DNA of 64,000 bases from Paenibacillus sp. HGH0039 (GTDB lineage: Bacteria; Bacillota; Bacilli; Paenibacillales; NBRC-103111): contig NZ_KE150412.1 of NCBI RefSeq assembly GCF_000411255.1, positions 301,609-365,608 of the forward strand, in the 5' to 3' direction. Below, one piece after another: positions 42,301-51,641 of the stretch. The position numbers were made by a program, and so were the translations under genes. The notes beneath the pieces were generated by a model, which did no database searches, was not told the DNA's origin, and was given only the letters and a program-made list of their open reading frames with translations. Positions within the stretch are counted from its first letter, which is position 1, and each line of letters opens with the position of its first letter.

Positions 42301-45300
42301 GCCGGCGTATTTTGCAGCACTAGCATAATCTGAAACAGCGGATGCCGCGAACGGGACCGTGCCGGGCTCAGAGCCTCGACCAGCCGCTCGAACGGCAGCT
42401 CCTGATTCTCGTAGGCGCTGAGATCCGTATACCGGACACGTGCGAGCAGCTCGCGGAACGTGGGCTGTCCGGAAAGATCCGCCCGGAGCACGAGCGTGTT
42501 GATGAACATGCCCACGAGCGATCCGGTCGCTTCGTCCGGCCGGCCCGCAGCGGGACTTCCGACCGGTATGTCCTCGCCGCCGCCCAACCGGGACAGCAGC
42601 GCCGCCAGCGCCGCATGCAGCACCATGAACAAGCTGGCTTTCCCTTCGGCCGCCAGTTCGAGCAGCTGCGCATGCAATTCTTCGCCGATCCGGAACGGAA
42701 TCACACCCCCGGCTTGTCCGGATACGGACGGGCGCGGATGGTCGGCCGGCAGCGGCAGCTCCTCGGGCAGACCCCGCAGCGCCTCTTTCCAGTACGCCAG
42801 CTGGCTTCCCATCAGACTTTGCGGCTCCCCTTCTTCTTCCAGCAGCTTTTCCTGCCACAGTGTAAAATCGCCGTACCGGACCGGAGTATCGCTGAATGAC
42901 GGGTCACGGCCTGCAATCCGGGCCGCATAGGCGGCGGACAGATCCGACGTGATAACCGAGAGCGACCAGCCGTCTGCCGCGATATGATGCACGATGAGCA
43001 GCAGGACGTATTCCTCTTCCTCCCGTTCAAAAAGGACCGCTTTCAGCGGGATCTCGGAAGACAGCTCGAATCCGTGACGAACTTCCCGGTCGAGCGATTC
43101 CTGCCAGTCGTCTCCCTCCAGGCCCGCTGCCGGAACAACCTGAAACACAAACATATCGGCGGCGGCTTCGCGGTCCATTATGCGGATCTGCGGCATGCCG
43201 TCAGGCGTTTCCGGAAATACGGTGCGCAGCGGCTCGTGACGTCCGGTAACGTCGAGCAGGGCCTGCTTCAGCGCCTGACGGTCCAGCTTCCCGGAGAGCG
43301 TGCACACCAGCGGGATGTTGTAGGTGAAACTCGGGCCCTCCAGGCGGTATAAGAACCACAAGCGTCTCTGGGCCCTTGATAGAGGGACAGCAACCCCCGG
43401 AGCGGCCGGAACGACCGGCGGGATAGGCGTTCCTTTCCGGCCCAGAAGCTGTGCAAGTTCACGAACCGTCGGCGCTTCGAATATGCCGGACAACCGCACA
43501 TCTACTCCCGTCGTTTCGCGTATGCGCAGAACCGCTCGTCCGGCCAGAAGCGAATGCCCGCCCAGACGGAAAAAGTCGTCGTCGATGCCAACCGAGGACA
43601 AGCCGAGCACCTCCGCGAATACCTGGCAAAGCAGTTCCTCGTGAGGCGTCCGTGCGGAAGCTTCTTTTGCGGTGCCGGACATTTGCGGAACGGGCAGCGC
43701 CTTGCGGTCGACTTTTTTATTAGGCGTCAGCGGAAGGCTCGCCAGGGTAACCCAGACAAGCGGGACCATATATTCAGGCAGCTCCTGCTGAAGCTGGTTT
43801 TTCAATTGGGCATGATCCGGTTCATGAAGCTCCTCGGGCACGACATACGCGGTGAGCCTCCGCTCCCCTGGCCTGTCTTCCCTGACCACGACAACCGCTT
43901 GAGCTATGCCGGGCTGTCCGGCGATACGGGATTCGATTTCGCCGAGTTCGATCCGGAAGCCGCGTAATTTTACCTGATGATCCGCCCGGCCCAGATAATC
44001 GATGCTTCCGTCCGGAAGCCAGCGGGCCAGATCGCCCGTGCGGTACATGCGCGAACCCGGTTCTCCCCACGGATCGGCTACAAAACGCTCCGCCGTTTGA
44101 ACGGGTTTGTTCAAATAACCGCGGGCCACTCCGGCGCCTGCGATGTACAGTTCCCCTTCGGCTCCCGGAGGGACGGGCTGGAGCCCGGCATCCAGGATAT
44201 ACGTCCGGGTGTTGGCGATCGGCGGACCGATCGGAGGCTTGATCATCGAACCCCCTGGAAGTGCGGCCGCGGTAGAATAGATGGCCGTTTCCGTCGGGCC
44301 GTATTGGTTGTGCACCTCGCAGCCAAGTTCCTGCAGGGCAAGCTGGAGGCTCAGGGGCAAAGCTTCCCCTCCCGCAATGACACGCAGGCCGTCGAGCCTT
44401 CCCGGTCTCGCCGATACGAGCGATTGCCACAAAGTCGGCGTTGCCTGCATGATAGAGGCTCCGGTTGACCTTATTCTGCGGGCCAGCGCCCCCGGTTCGA
44501 GAATCAGCTCCCGGGATGCGATATCCAGGCAAGCGCCTCCGATCAGCGGCAGTAAAATCTCCATTACGGAAATATCGAACGCAATGGTCGTCACCGATAA
44601 GAAGCTGTCTCCTTCTTGAAGACGGAACTTCCTCTGCATGGCGTCGAGAAGATTGGCGAGGCCGCCGTAGGTTACGGGCACGCCTTTCGGCCTGCCGGTG
44701 GAGCCGGAGGTATAGATCACATAAGCGGGATGGAGCGGAGACGGGCGCAGCGGATGACATTCGGCATCTGCATGGTCTCCGGTTTTCGGAGTGGAACCGG
44801 GACTTTCCGCACGGTCTCCCTTGCCCAGTTCATCGAGCAGCAGCAGGGACACGTTGCCCGTATCCGGCAGCGAACGCATCGACTCCGTATCCGTCAGGAG
44901 GCAGGCCGGCTGCGCATCGTCCAGCATGTAGGCGATGCGCTCCGCCGGATAGTCCGGATCAACCGGCATATAGGCCGCTCCCAGCCGGAGAACCGCCAGG
45001 ATGGAAACGACGGCCGCCTCGCTCCGCGGGAGCGCAATCGCGACGAGCCGCTCCGGCCCGATCCCGAGCCGTCTAAGCTCCGCGCCAAGAACCGCTGCCT
45101 GCCGGTCCAGCTCCGCGTACGTCAGCGTCCGTCCGCCGCACAGAACGGCAGCCGCATGGGGCGAAAGCTCCGCACGCCGGCGGATCAGCTCTGCGGGTGA
45201 ATCTCCGGGCACGTCGCAAGCGGTATCGATCCAGCGGTTCAGGAGCAGGTCCTTCTCCGAAGGCAGCAGGGTGTCCAGCAGTCCGGCGGGCGTATCCGGG

Positions 45301-46574
45301 TCAGCGAAGGCGGCCGACTCAAGGAAGCTGAGAAAACGGCGCCGGTGGCCCGAAAGTTCCTGCTCGCTGTAAATGCCGGGATTCGCATCGAAATCGATCT
45401 GCAAGCCGTCACCGTCTGAGGCTTCATAAATATGCAGAGAGAGATCGTCGGCGGGTCCTGCGTAAATGGAGTGCCGAACCGTTCCGGCCGAGGCGAAAGA
45501 AGGGGTTTCCACGAACGGAATGATGTTGATCATCGGCCCGTAAAGCCTTCGCCTCTCGCCCAGCAAACCCAGATCTCTTACAAGATCATGCTGCCGGTAG
45601 CGCTGATGCCTGCGGAGTTTGCGCAGTTCCGCCGCAACTTGCAGTCTCAAGTCTCCCCAGCTCGTTTCCGGCTTGACGGTCAGGCACAGCGGCAGGACGT
45701 TCATGACCATACCGGGTACATTCAGGGCCGAGCTGCCCAGCCGGTTCATCAAAGGAAGGCCGAGCCGGATATCCGCGGAGCCCGTCATCCGGTGCACGTA
45801 AGCGGCGGCGGCGGCCAGCACCGCTTCCGCCCAGCTGCATCCGGCCTCGGCGGCGGATTCGGTCAGCACGCGGCTTGCCGCGGCAGCAAGTCGTCCCGAC
45901 TGCCGGAGAGGGCTGCCATCCGGGCTGTTTCCGCCTCTGCCCATGACGGAAGAGTCGGGGGCGTCCGCGAGCTTGTCCAGCCAGTACGCCCGGTCCTGTC
46001 CGTGCTGCCCCGATGCCCGGTATGTTTCCTCCTCGCGGAGAACTTGCTCGGGAGAACCGAAATTATGCGGCGGAACGGGTCGGCCGGATGCGAGAGCGGT
46101 ATAAATCTGAGACGCTCTCCGGTGAAGCAGCGCATAGCCGTACGCGTCGATCAGTATATGATGAATGCGCTGATACCAGCACCAGCGGTCGGAAGCCAGC
46201 CGGATCAGCGCCTGGGTAAACAAGGGTCCTTCCGCGAGTTCCACGGGCTTCTGCAAATCCTGGCGCATCCAGGCTTCCGCCTCGGCATGAGGATGATTCA
46301 TCCGGCTGACGTCTATTTTCAGCAGAGCCCAGTCCGTTTCGGGTCCCAGCTCCTGCCACGGTCCGTCGCCGTCCTCGCCGAAACGGGCGTGCAGCCACTT
46401 CGCTTCCTGCACCGTCAGCCGCAGCGCTTGTTCCAGTAGTTCCTCGTTTATGTTACCGTGAATCTCCAGCCATTCCGCCGTGTTGTAAACGGAACGCTGT
46501 GCGTCCATTTGATGGGCGTACCAGATTCCTTGCTGAGCGCCGGAAAGCGGCAGCCGGAGGGCGCTCTCTATCAT
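39315..46574 (-). CDS. dhbF: Dimodular NRPS DhbF (C-A-PCP-C-A-PCP-TE), 2,3-DHB siderophore synthetase
   Basis: The start is the ATG at 46574 after GGGGGGAG, giving 2,419 residues. Rough layout: C1 1-430 (HHILIDA), A1 455-960, PCP1 near 1000 (LGGHSL), C2 1045-1480 (HHIAADG), A2 1505-2010, PCP2 near 2065 (LGGHSM), thioesterase 2130-2400 with GWSLGG (Ser2230). The A2 pocket D-F-W-N-I-G-M-V-H equals the Thr code of Bacillus DhbF. The A1 pocket D-I-M-Q-I-G-Q-I-Y resembles but differs from the Gly code D-I-L-Q-L-G-L-I-W and may select Gly or Ala. The TE would trimerise and cyclise DHB-X-Thr to a trilactone. It overlaps dhbB by one base. Confidence 0.96.
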   Translation of the reverse strand: MIESALRLPLSGAQQGIWYAHQMDAQRSVYNTAEWLEIHGNINEELLEQALRLTVQEAKWLHARFGEDGDGPWQELGPETDWALLKIDVSRMNHPHAEAEAWMRQDLQKPVELAEGPLFTQALIRLASDRWCWYQRIHHILIDAYGYALLHRRASQIYTALASGRPVPPHNFGSPEQVLREEETYRASGQHGQDRAYWLDKLADAPDSSVMGRGGNSPDGSPLRQSGRLAAAASRVLTESAAEAGCSWAEAVLAAAAAYVHRMTGSADIRLGLPLMNRLGSSALNVPGMVMNVLPLCLTVKPETSWGDLRLQVAAELRKLRRHQRYRQHDLVRDLGLLGERRRLYGPMINIIPFVETPSFASAGTVRHSIYAGPADDLSLHIYEASDGDGLQIDFDANPGIYSEQELSGHRRRFLSFLESAAFADPDTPAGLLDTLLPSEKDLLLNRWIDTACDVPGDSPAELIRRRAELSPHAAAVLCGGRTLTYAELDRQAAVLGAELRRLGIGPERLVAIALPRSEAAVVSILAVLRLGAAYMPVDPDYPAERIAYMLDDAQPACLLTDTESMRSLPDTGNVSLLLLDELGKGDRAESPGSTPKTGDHADAECHPLRPSPLHPAYVIYTSGSTGRPKGVPVTYGGLANLLDAMQRKFRLQEGDSFLSVTTIAFDISVMEILLPLIGGACLDIASRELILEPGALARRIRSTGASIMQATPTLWQSLVSARPGRLDGLRVIAGGEALPLSLQLALQELGCEVHNQYGPTETAIYSTAAALPGGSMIKPPIGPPIANTRTYILDAGLQPVPPGAEGELYIAGAGVARGYLNKPVQTAERFVADPWGEPGSRMYRTGDLARWLPDGSIDYLGRADHQVKLRGFRIELGEIESRIAGQPGIAQAVVVVREDRPGERRLTAYVVPEELHEPDHAQLKNQLQQELPEYMVPLVWVTLASLPLTPNKKVDRKALPVPQMSGTAKEASARTPHEELLCQVFAEVLGLSSVGIDDDFFRLGGHSLLAGRAVLRIRETTGVDVRLSGIFEAPTVRELAQLLGRKGTPIPPVVPAAPGVAVPLSRAQRRLWFLYRLEGPSFTYNIPLVCTLSGKLDRQALKQALLDVTGRHEPLRTVFPETPDGMPQIRIMDREAAADMFVFQVVPAAGLEGDDWQESLDREVRHGFELSSEIPLKAVLFEREEEEYVLLLIVHHIAADGWSLSVITSDLSAAYAARIAGRDPSFSDTPVRYGDFTLWQEKLLEEEGEPQSLMGSQLAYWKEALRGLPEELPLPADHPRPSVSGQAGGVIPFRIGEELHAQLLELAAEGKASLFMVLHAALAALLSRLGGGEDIPVGSPAAGRPDEATGSLVGMFINTLVLRADLSGQPTFRELLARVRYTDLSAYENQELPFERLVEALSPARSRSRHPLFQIMLVLQNTPATRLDLPGIVSKLELRGTGSSKFDLTFELTEHRRSDGEPCGIEGLLEYSADLYLPNTAEAFTRRFLKLLEQAAAQPDQPVGRISVLLEEERLALTAKLKPEAAEQTIAGGKLSASGRTLTELFEGQAALRPDAPAVVYGTQTLSYRQLNERANRIARLLMEEGAGPEQFVALALPRSADLPAAVLGVLKTGAAYLPLDPDYPADRLAYMLEDAGPSILVTSADAAAGLPEGSGLKVVVLGDFYCEERLRRLPDSDPEPALRAGRHNALHPAYLIYTSGSTGRPKGVVIPHENVIRLMESTEEWFGFDETDTWTLFHSYAFDFSVWELWGALLYGGKLVVVPFSVSRSPSEFLDLLEEQGVTVLNQTPSAFYQLIQADREQSERASALSLKHVIFGGEALDPGKLEEWYSRHPDHFPRLVNMYGITETTVHVSYYPLDRRSAEAGSGSVIGVPIPDLDVYVLDDNLEPVPFGVSGEMYVSGAGLARGYWQKPELSAQRFVADPFGTPGSRMYRTGDLAKRFADGSLEYLGRADQQVKLRGFRIEPGEIEAVLEKHPAVAQAAVVLREDQPGDKRLAAYIVPAQSGEVPDTGMIRLHASAALPDHMVPSGIVVLDSLPLTVNGKLDRKALPAPVYASANGSRSPRTPQEEVLCGLFAETLGLEDVGIDDGFFELGGHSMLAVRLMSRIREVWGKDPGIGLLFETPTVAGLAARLEEDTGDGALEMLLPLRSNGSGAPLFCVHPAGGLSWCYAGLMKHLNPDVPIYGLQARGIAGPDRLPQTLGEMTEDYIRCIRTVQPAGPYRLLGWSLGGNVAHAMAVQLQKEGESVEFLAMLDAYPSHYLPLRGEPDEEEALTALLALGGYDPDSIGDEPLTMETAIEILRGDNSALASLSVETIRQLRVTYENSVKILAAYVPEKYEGDLLFFHSTIIPDWFDPIDPDMWIPYVGGQIERHDIECRHKDLCQPGPLSIIGRMLAGKLSSANMKEGEGSFHGQSV

Positions 46575-47647
46575 CAACGCTCCCCCCTTGCGGCCGCATC
46601 GTAATAATCCCCGTTCGGGACGAAGGTTACGGTTCTGGAAGCCAGCAGTCTGCTCCAGGCAAGCAGCGTCGGTTCTTCGGCAAGCTCCGCGAACGTAACG
46701 GACGCCCCCAGGCTTCTCCAACGTTCGGCCAATGTCATAATCCGGATGGAGTCGAGTCCCCAATATTCCGGCAGATTATCCTCGTCTCCTATCGCATCCG
46801 GCCGCTCCCGCAAAAGCCCGGCAACCTGCTGCCGCAGAGCCGACAAAGCAAAGGCGTACGGATCGGGAGCGCCCGTCGCTTCCGGCCCGTCCGTCGGGCC
46901 GTCAGCCGCGGCGGTCTCGGCGATACCGGCGGCTGCTCCGTTTAAGGAGCCGGCTGCGTTTGAAACAGCCCCCGCTTCCGCCTGCCCGAAGTTCACGCCT
47001 TCCGGAGTCTCTTTTGCCCACTGCGCCAGCAGCTGCTCCGTCGTCAGTGTGAACGCGCAGCGCTCGGCCGCGTATTCCAGCGCCAGGTCGTGTTTTTCCC
47101 GCGAAAAATCGGCGAGAGCGTCACTGACCATAAAGGCCTCGATATCTCTCATAAAAGCCTCGCAGGCCGTCATCAGACAGCCGATATGGGCATAAATTCC
47201 GACGATAATCAGTTGATCCCGTCCCATCGCTTTCAACTGCTCGGCCAAATCCGTTTTTTGAAAAGCGCTGTAGCGCCATTTGGTCAGCCGGATATCGTTG
47301 TCTCCGGGTTCGAGTTCCGCAATGATTTGCTGTTCCCGAGGGTCGGGCCCGATACCGGACCCCCAAAAATCTTGAAGCAGCCTGCGCTGTTCAGGTGTCT
47401 GGGCACCGGGCTGGGCCGAATAAATAACCGGCACACCCAGTTCTCTGCAGCGATTTGCGAGCAGCCGGATATGCTCCGTCAGCTCAACCCCGGGCGATTG
47501 GCCTGGTTCGAAGCAGGCCATAAAATACTGCTGCATATCGTGAATAAGAAACGCCGCCCGGGACGGGTCGGGTGTCCAGGAAACCCGGTTTACGGGTAAA
47601 TCCTCCGCCGTAGGCATCGGGTATGATTGTACGGATGGTATTGCCAT
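46574..47647 (-). CDS. dhbB: Isochorismatase with aryl carrier domain, DhbB
   Basis: The 357-residue protein has an isochorismatase domain (about 1-215, AAFLIHDMQQYF with Asp37, Lys123 in LTKWRYSAF, VGIYAHIGCLMTA) and a C-terminal aryl carrier domain with Ser300 in YWGLDSIRIM. It splits isochorismate to 2,3-dihydro-DHB and pyruvate, and the carrier domain holds activated DHB for DhbF. It is longer than Bacillus DhbB (about 312) because of a 45-residue Ala/Gly/Pro-rich linker at about 221-265. It starts after a strong AGGAGAGG and overlaps dhbF by one base. Confidence 0.96.
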   Translation of the reverse strand: MAIPSVQSYPMPTAEDLPVNRVSWTPDPSRAAFLIHDMQQYFMACFEPGQSPGVELTEHIRLLANRCRELGVPVIYSAQPGAQTPEQRRLLQDFWGSGIGPDPREQQIIAELEPGDNDIRLTKWRYSAFQKTDLAEQLKAMGRDQLIIVGIYAHIGCLMTACEAFMRDIEAFMVSDALADFSREKHDLALEYAAERCAFTLTTEQLLAQWAKETPEGVNFGQAEAGAVSNAAGSLNGAAAGIAETAAADGPTDGPEATGAPDPYAFALSALRQQVAGLLRERPDAIGDEDNLPEYWGLDSIRIMTLAERWRSLGASVTFAELAEEPTLLAWSRLLASRTVTFVPNGDYYDAAARGER

Positions 47648-47718
47648 TTCAATCCTCTCCTTGTCAGGCTCTATAAAGTTAGCCGGGCTATCCTTGTCCG
47701 ATGACCCGCTGTGCGAAT

Positions 47719-49431
47719 CTAGCTTTTAACTCCGGCTTCTTCCAGCAGCAAAGCCCCAATACGCTGGCGAAGATCCTTCTTGCTCACCTTGCCGACTCCC
47801 GTCTGGGGAAACGAGTCGATGAATTCGAACCGGTCCGGGATTTTATAAGCGGCCAGGCCGCGGCGGCGGAGGAAGGAACGCAGTTCGTCGCCCCCCGTAT
47901 GAGGATCCCTCGACAAAATAAAAGCGCAGGAACGCTCGCCCAGAAAATCGTCGGGCATCGCCACGATCGCGGCGTCCCGGACGGCGGGATGGGCAAGCAG
48001 ATGGTTTTCCACTTCCTCCGTGCCTACTTTGTCGCCCCCCCGGTTAATCTGATCCTTGGCTCTGCCTTCCACCACGAGATTACCCTCAGGGGTCAAACGT
48101 GCCAGGTCTCCCGTCCGGTAAAAGCCGTCCGGCGTAAAGCTGCGCGCATTGTGCTCGGGGGCTTTGTAATAGCCGCGAATGGTATAAGGTCCCCGGGTAA
48201 GCAGATGACCGATCGTTCCCGGAGCCGCCGGACGATCCTCGTCATCGAGAATAAGCACCTCGTCAAGCGGTGACATGGGCCGTCCTTGTGTGCCCGTAAT
48301 GACGCTTTCCGCATCATCCAGCCGGGTGTAATTCACAAGACCTTCCGCCATGCCGAAAACCTGCTGGAGCGTACAGCCCAGCTCGGGCTTGACGCGCTTG
48401 GCCGCCTCCTCGCTGAATTTGGCTCCGCCTACTTGAAGAACCTGGAGCGGATGAAGGTTTTCGCCTCTGGTCCGGGCGGCTTCCAGCCAGACAAGCGCCA
48501 GCGGCGGAACGACGGCCGCAATGGTGCACTTTTCCTTCCTGATCAGCGGAAACACCTCGTCCGGACTGCCCGAACGCGCAAGCACGACCGTGCCTCCAGC
48601 GTACAAGGTTCCGAGCGCCCCGGGCGAGCTCAGCGGAAAATTATGCGCAACCGGCAAAGCGGCGAGATATACGCTGCCGCCGTCCAGCCCGCATACTTCC
48701 GCGCTGCGCCGAAGACTGTATATGTAATCGTCGTGCGTACGCGGAATAAGCTTGGGAAGCCCCGTGCTTCCGCCGGACAATTGCAGAAAAGCGGTGTCTC
48801 CGGGAGCGGGCCCGGCATCCCGCGTATCCGGCTGATCTTCCGGACCATCGGATGCTTGTCCCTCGGATCTATCCACTTGTAAGGGATGTAATTTACCCGG
48901 AATAGCCGGAATTTCGTGTACGTACGTTTCTTCCAGACTCAGATGATCGCCCGGATTTCCGGCTACGAGTACGTGACGAAGGCCGGGAACTTCGGCTTTC
49001 ACTTCCGAAGCCAGCGTGCGGTAGTCGAAGCCGGCGTACTTGTCGATGGTGATATAGGCCGCCGCTTCCGAATAGGAAGCGATATGAACAATCTCGCTCC
49101 GGCGATGCAGCGGCAGTGCAAAGACGGGCAGAGCGCCAAGCCGGAACAGCGCAAAAATCACATCAAAGAAAACCGGTACGTTCGGAAGCTGCACGACGAC
49201 CCGGTCACCTTTCCGGATTCCGAGTCTTTTCAAACCGGCAGCCAGCCGGTCGGCGTTCAAATCCAGCTCGGCGTAGCTGACACGCGCTTCACCGCCGACA
49301 ATGGCGGTCCGGTCCCCATGAGCGGCGGCACGTTCGCGGAGCATCCCGCCGAACGTTTCACCGCGCCAGCAGCCCGCTTCGCGGTACTTCCGGACGAACT
49401 CGTCCGGCCAGTACGGATAATCTTCGCTCAT
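47719..49431 (-). CDS. dhbE: 2,3-dihydroxybenzoate-AMP ligase, DhbE
   Basis: The start is the ATG at 49431 after GGGAGGG, giving 570 residues. A longer frame starts at 49617 inside dhbC and is rejected. The stand-alone adenylation protein has the P-loop [48 protein letters not shown] and the terminal catalytic Lys in [12 protein letters not shown]. It activates DHB with ATP and loads it on DhbB. Its N-terminal half carries an acidic insertion ([20 protein letters not shown]) compared with Bacillus DhbE (about 539). The start overlaps dhbC by four bases. Confidence 0.96.
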   Translation of the reverse strand: MSEDYPYWPDEFVRKYREAGCWRGETFGGMLRERAAAHGDRTAIVGGEARVSYAELDLNADRLAAGLKRLGIRKGDRVVVQLPNVPVFFDVIFALFRLGALPVFALPLHRRSEIVHIASYSEAAAYITIDKYAGFDYRTLASEVKAEVPGLRHVLVAGNPGDHLSLEETYVHEIPAIPGKLHPLQVDRSEGQASDGPEDQPDTRDAGPAPGDTAFLQLSGGSTGLPKLIPRTHDDYIYSLRRSAEVCGLDGGSVYLAALPVAHNFPLSSPGALGTLYAGGTVVLARSGSPDEVFPLIRKEKCTIAAVVPPLALVWLEAARTRGENLHPLQVLQVGGAKFSEEAAKRVKPELGCTLQQVFGMAEGLVNYTRLDDAESVITGTQGRPMSPLDEVLILDDEDRPAAPGTIGHLLTRGPYTIRGYYKAPEHNARSFTPDGFYRTGDLARLTPEGNLVVEGRAKDQINRGGDKVGTEEVENHLLAHPAVRDAAIVAMPDDFLGERSCAFILSRDPHTGGDELRSFLRRRGLAAYKIPDRFEFIDSFPQTGVGKVSKKDLRQRIGALLLEEAGVKS

Positions 49432-50753
49432 ACGCTTTTCCCTCCCCCGCCGCTTCCCGTCTCCGGGTCCATTCCCATCGCGAGAAGCAGCGTTTTGAGC
49501 TTCGAGGAGGTTTCGGCCAGCTCGGCAGCGGGGTCCGAACCTTCGACAATCCCGGCGCCCGCATATAAAGTCACGGCATCTTCCCCGATCTCCGCGCAGC
49601 GGATCGTCACCGCCCACTCGCCGTCACCCGCCGCATCGCACCAGCCGACCATTCCGGTAAAATACCTTCGGTCGAACGATTCGAGCTCGCGGATGGCGGT
49701 TCTCGCGGGACCTGTCGGGGTGCCGCATACCGCTGGCGTCGGGTGCATGGCGACCGCCAGTTCAAGGGAACTTGCCGCCGGTTCCATTAGCTCTCCGGTT
49801 ACCTTCGTGGACAGATGCCACATCGTTTTGGTCCCGATGACCGAAGGCTCGGCCGGTACATCGAGCTTCCGGCAGTAAGGCCGGAGCGCGGAGGCTACCG
49901 CTTCGACCACAACCGCATGCTCGTGGCGGTCTTTGGCCGACAGCAGGAGCGCGTCTGCACGCCGCTTGTCCTCGGCGGGATCGCTGCTGCGGGCGGCCGA
50001 GCCTGCCAGGGGGTTGGCCGTGACCAGCTGGCCCGAGCGCGCGACAAGCAGCTCCGGGCTGGCGCCGATCAGCGTGTGAGCGCCAGAAGCCGGCGCCGCG
50101 CCTTGGCCCTGTCCGGCGCTGTGGCCGCTGCCGGCCGCTGCAGATTGCTGTCCCCGCAAAGGAACGGCAAACGTGTAGCCGCGCGTGTTGCCTGCCGCGA
50201 GGCGGCGCAGGAGACGTCCCGTTTGAACGGGCGGGCAATTTTCCAGCCGCAGCGAACGCGACAGGACGACCTTGCGCAGTTTGCCGGACCTCAGCTGCTC
50301 CAGTCCTTTTCGCACCGCCGCCTCGTAATCGGATTCCGTTGGAAACGAGACGATGTTGAAGGTTCCGCCAGCGGCTTCCCCGGCAAAAACAGGACGGTCC
50401 GTATCACCCGCAATCTCGGCAAGGGCCTCCTCCGATTCCGGCAGGGGACCCGCCCACAGGGTTTGCAGCGGAACGAACAGTTCGGGTCTGACACCGCTGT
50501 TCACGGTGAACGGAATCGCGCCGACGATAACGGGTTCGGCGGCATTACCCGCACGGACACCCGTCAGCAGGTCCGCGACCCGGCGGGGCAGCCGCTCCAG
50601 GTCTTCCCCTTTCCCGTCAACGGAAAGTCGGACAAGCTCTCCTTCCGCAAGCAGCGTCTGGCGGGGCGAGCCGAAATAAAACGCCGAACCTTCGCTGTAT
50701 TTATCGAGCAAGTCGGCCGGGGATAACAATTTTTCTTTTTGTCCCAGCATCAT
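49428..50753 (-). CDS. dhbC: Isochorismate synthase, DhbC
   Basis: The start is ATG-ATG at 50753 after AAGGAGTGG, giving 441 residues. The chorismate-binding fold shows [62 protein letters not shown] and the terminal [15 protein letters not shown]. It converts chorismate to isochorismate, the first step to DHB. An Ala/Gly/Gln-rich insertion of about 25 residues lies between PLRGQQ and GAHTLIG and explains the length above Bacillus DhbC (398). It overlaps dhbE by four bases and follows dhbA after 23 bases. Confidence 0.96.
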   Translation of the reverse strand: MMLGQKEKLLSPADLLDKYSEGSAFYFGSPRQTLLAEGELVRLSVDGKGEDLERLPRRVADLLTGVRAGNAAEPVIVGAIPFTVNSGVRPELFVPLQTLWAGPLPESEEALAEIAGDTDRPVFAGEAAGGTFNIVSFPTESDYEAAVRKGLEQLRSGKLRKVVLSRSLRLENCPPVQTGRLLRRLAAGNTRGYTFAVPLRGQQSAAAGSGHSAGQGQGAAPASGAHTLIGASPELLVARSGQLVTANPLAGSAARSSDPAEDKRRADALLLSAKDRHEHAVVVEAVASALRPYCRKLDVPAEPSVIGTKTMWHLSTKVTGELMEPAASSLELAVAMHPTPAVCGTPTGPARTAIRELESFDRRYFTGMVGWCDAAGDGEWAVTIRCAEIGEDAVTLYAGAGIVEGSDPAAELAETSSKLKTLLLAMGMDPETGSGGGGKSV

Positions 50754-50776
50754 GTTTATCCACTCCTTTTTATCTG

Positions 50777-51586
50777 TCAGCGGCCTAGCGTGGCTCCGCC
50801 GTCGATTCGAATATCGTGAAGCGTTATATGACCCGCCTGATCCGACGAGAGAAAAGCCGCGGCCCAGGCGATATCCTCCGGAGTCGCCAGTTTCCCGAGC
50901 GGAATACCCAGCTTGTACAGTTCCGGCGACCCCGAAATCGTCTTGAATTCCCCGCTTTCGTCTTCCCACATGCCCCGCTGCATCGGTGTGTCCGTCGATC
51001 CCGGGGAAACGATATTACAGCGGATTCCCTCCGCGGCATGTTCAAGACCCAGGCATTTCAGCATCATGGCCGCGGCGGCTTTGGAAGCGGCGTAGGCGCT
51101 CATGCCGTAACGCGGCACGGTCCCTGCGTTAGAGCCGATCAGCACGATCGACCCCCTGCGGCGCTTGGACATGCGGCTGATGACGGAGCGGCACACATAG
51201 AAGGCGCCGGTCGTGTTCACGGCGAATGTCCGCTCCCACTCCTCGTCGCCGAGCGTTACTCCGGTTCCGTGCTGCAGCACTCCCGCCGCATGCACGAGTA
51301 TATCGACCGGGCCCTGCTCACGCTCGATACGGGCAATGACTTCTTCCACGCTCCTGCTGTCCGACACGTCGGCTGCATAGGCTGCGGCGGAAGCGCCCGA
51401 GCTGGCCAAAGCTTCGGCTGACCGCTCCACCTTCTCCCCTTGGAGATCTACGGCGGCAATTACGGCGCCCAGGCCCGCAAGAACGGCTGCCGCCGCTTCA
51501 CCGATGCCTTGGGCGGCTCCGGTCACGACGGCAACTTTGCCGGAGATTCCCGTGTACGGCGCACCTGCAAACGGGCTTTCTTTCAT
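50777..51586 (-). CDS. dhbA: 2,3-dihydro-2,3-dihydroxybenzoate dehydrogenase, DhbA
   Basis: The 269-residue short-chain dehydrogenase has the NAD-binding motif TGAAQGIG (22-29), NAG-equivalent HAAGVLQ, catalytic Ser151, Tyr164 and Lys168 (YAASK), and a C-terminal [10 protein letters not shown]. It oxidises 2,3-dihydro-DHB to DHB with NAD+. Together with DhbC and DhbB this gives the complete DHB pathway. The N-terminus has about eight extra residues. It follows the esterase gene after 55 bases in the same operon. Confidence 0.95.
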   Translation of the reverse strand: MKESPFAGAPYTGISGKVAVVTGAAQGIGEAAAAVLAGLGAVIAAVDLQGEKVERSAEALASSGASAAAYAADVSDSRSVEEVIARIEREQGPVDILVHAAGVLQHGTGVTLGDEEWERTFAVNTTGAFYVCRSVISRMSKRRRGSIVLIGSNAGTVPRYGMSAYAASKAAAAMMLKCLGLEHAAEGIRCNIVSPGSTDTPMQRGMWEDESGEFKTISGSPELYKLGIPLGKLATPEDIAWAAAFLSSDQAGHITLHDIRIDGGATLGR

Positions 51587-51641
51587 CCTTCAATTCGCTC
51601 CCTTCCATTGGCTGTATTTCCTGCTGCTTAGCCCGCTTTCG

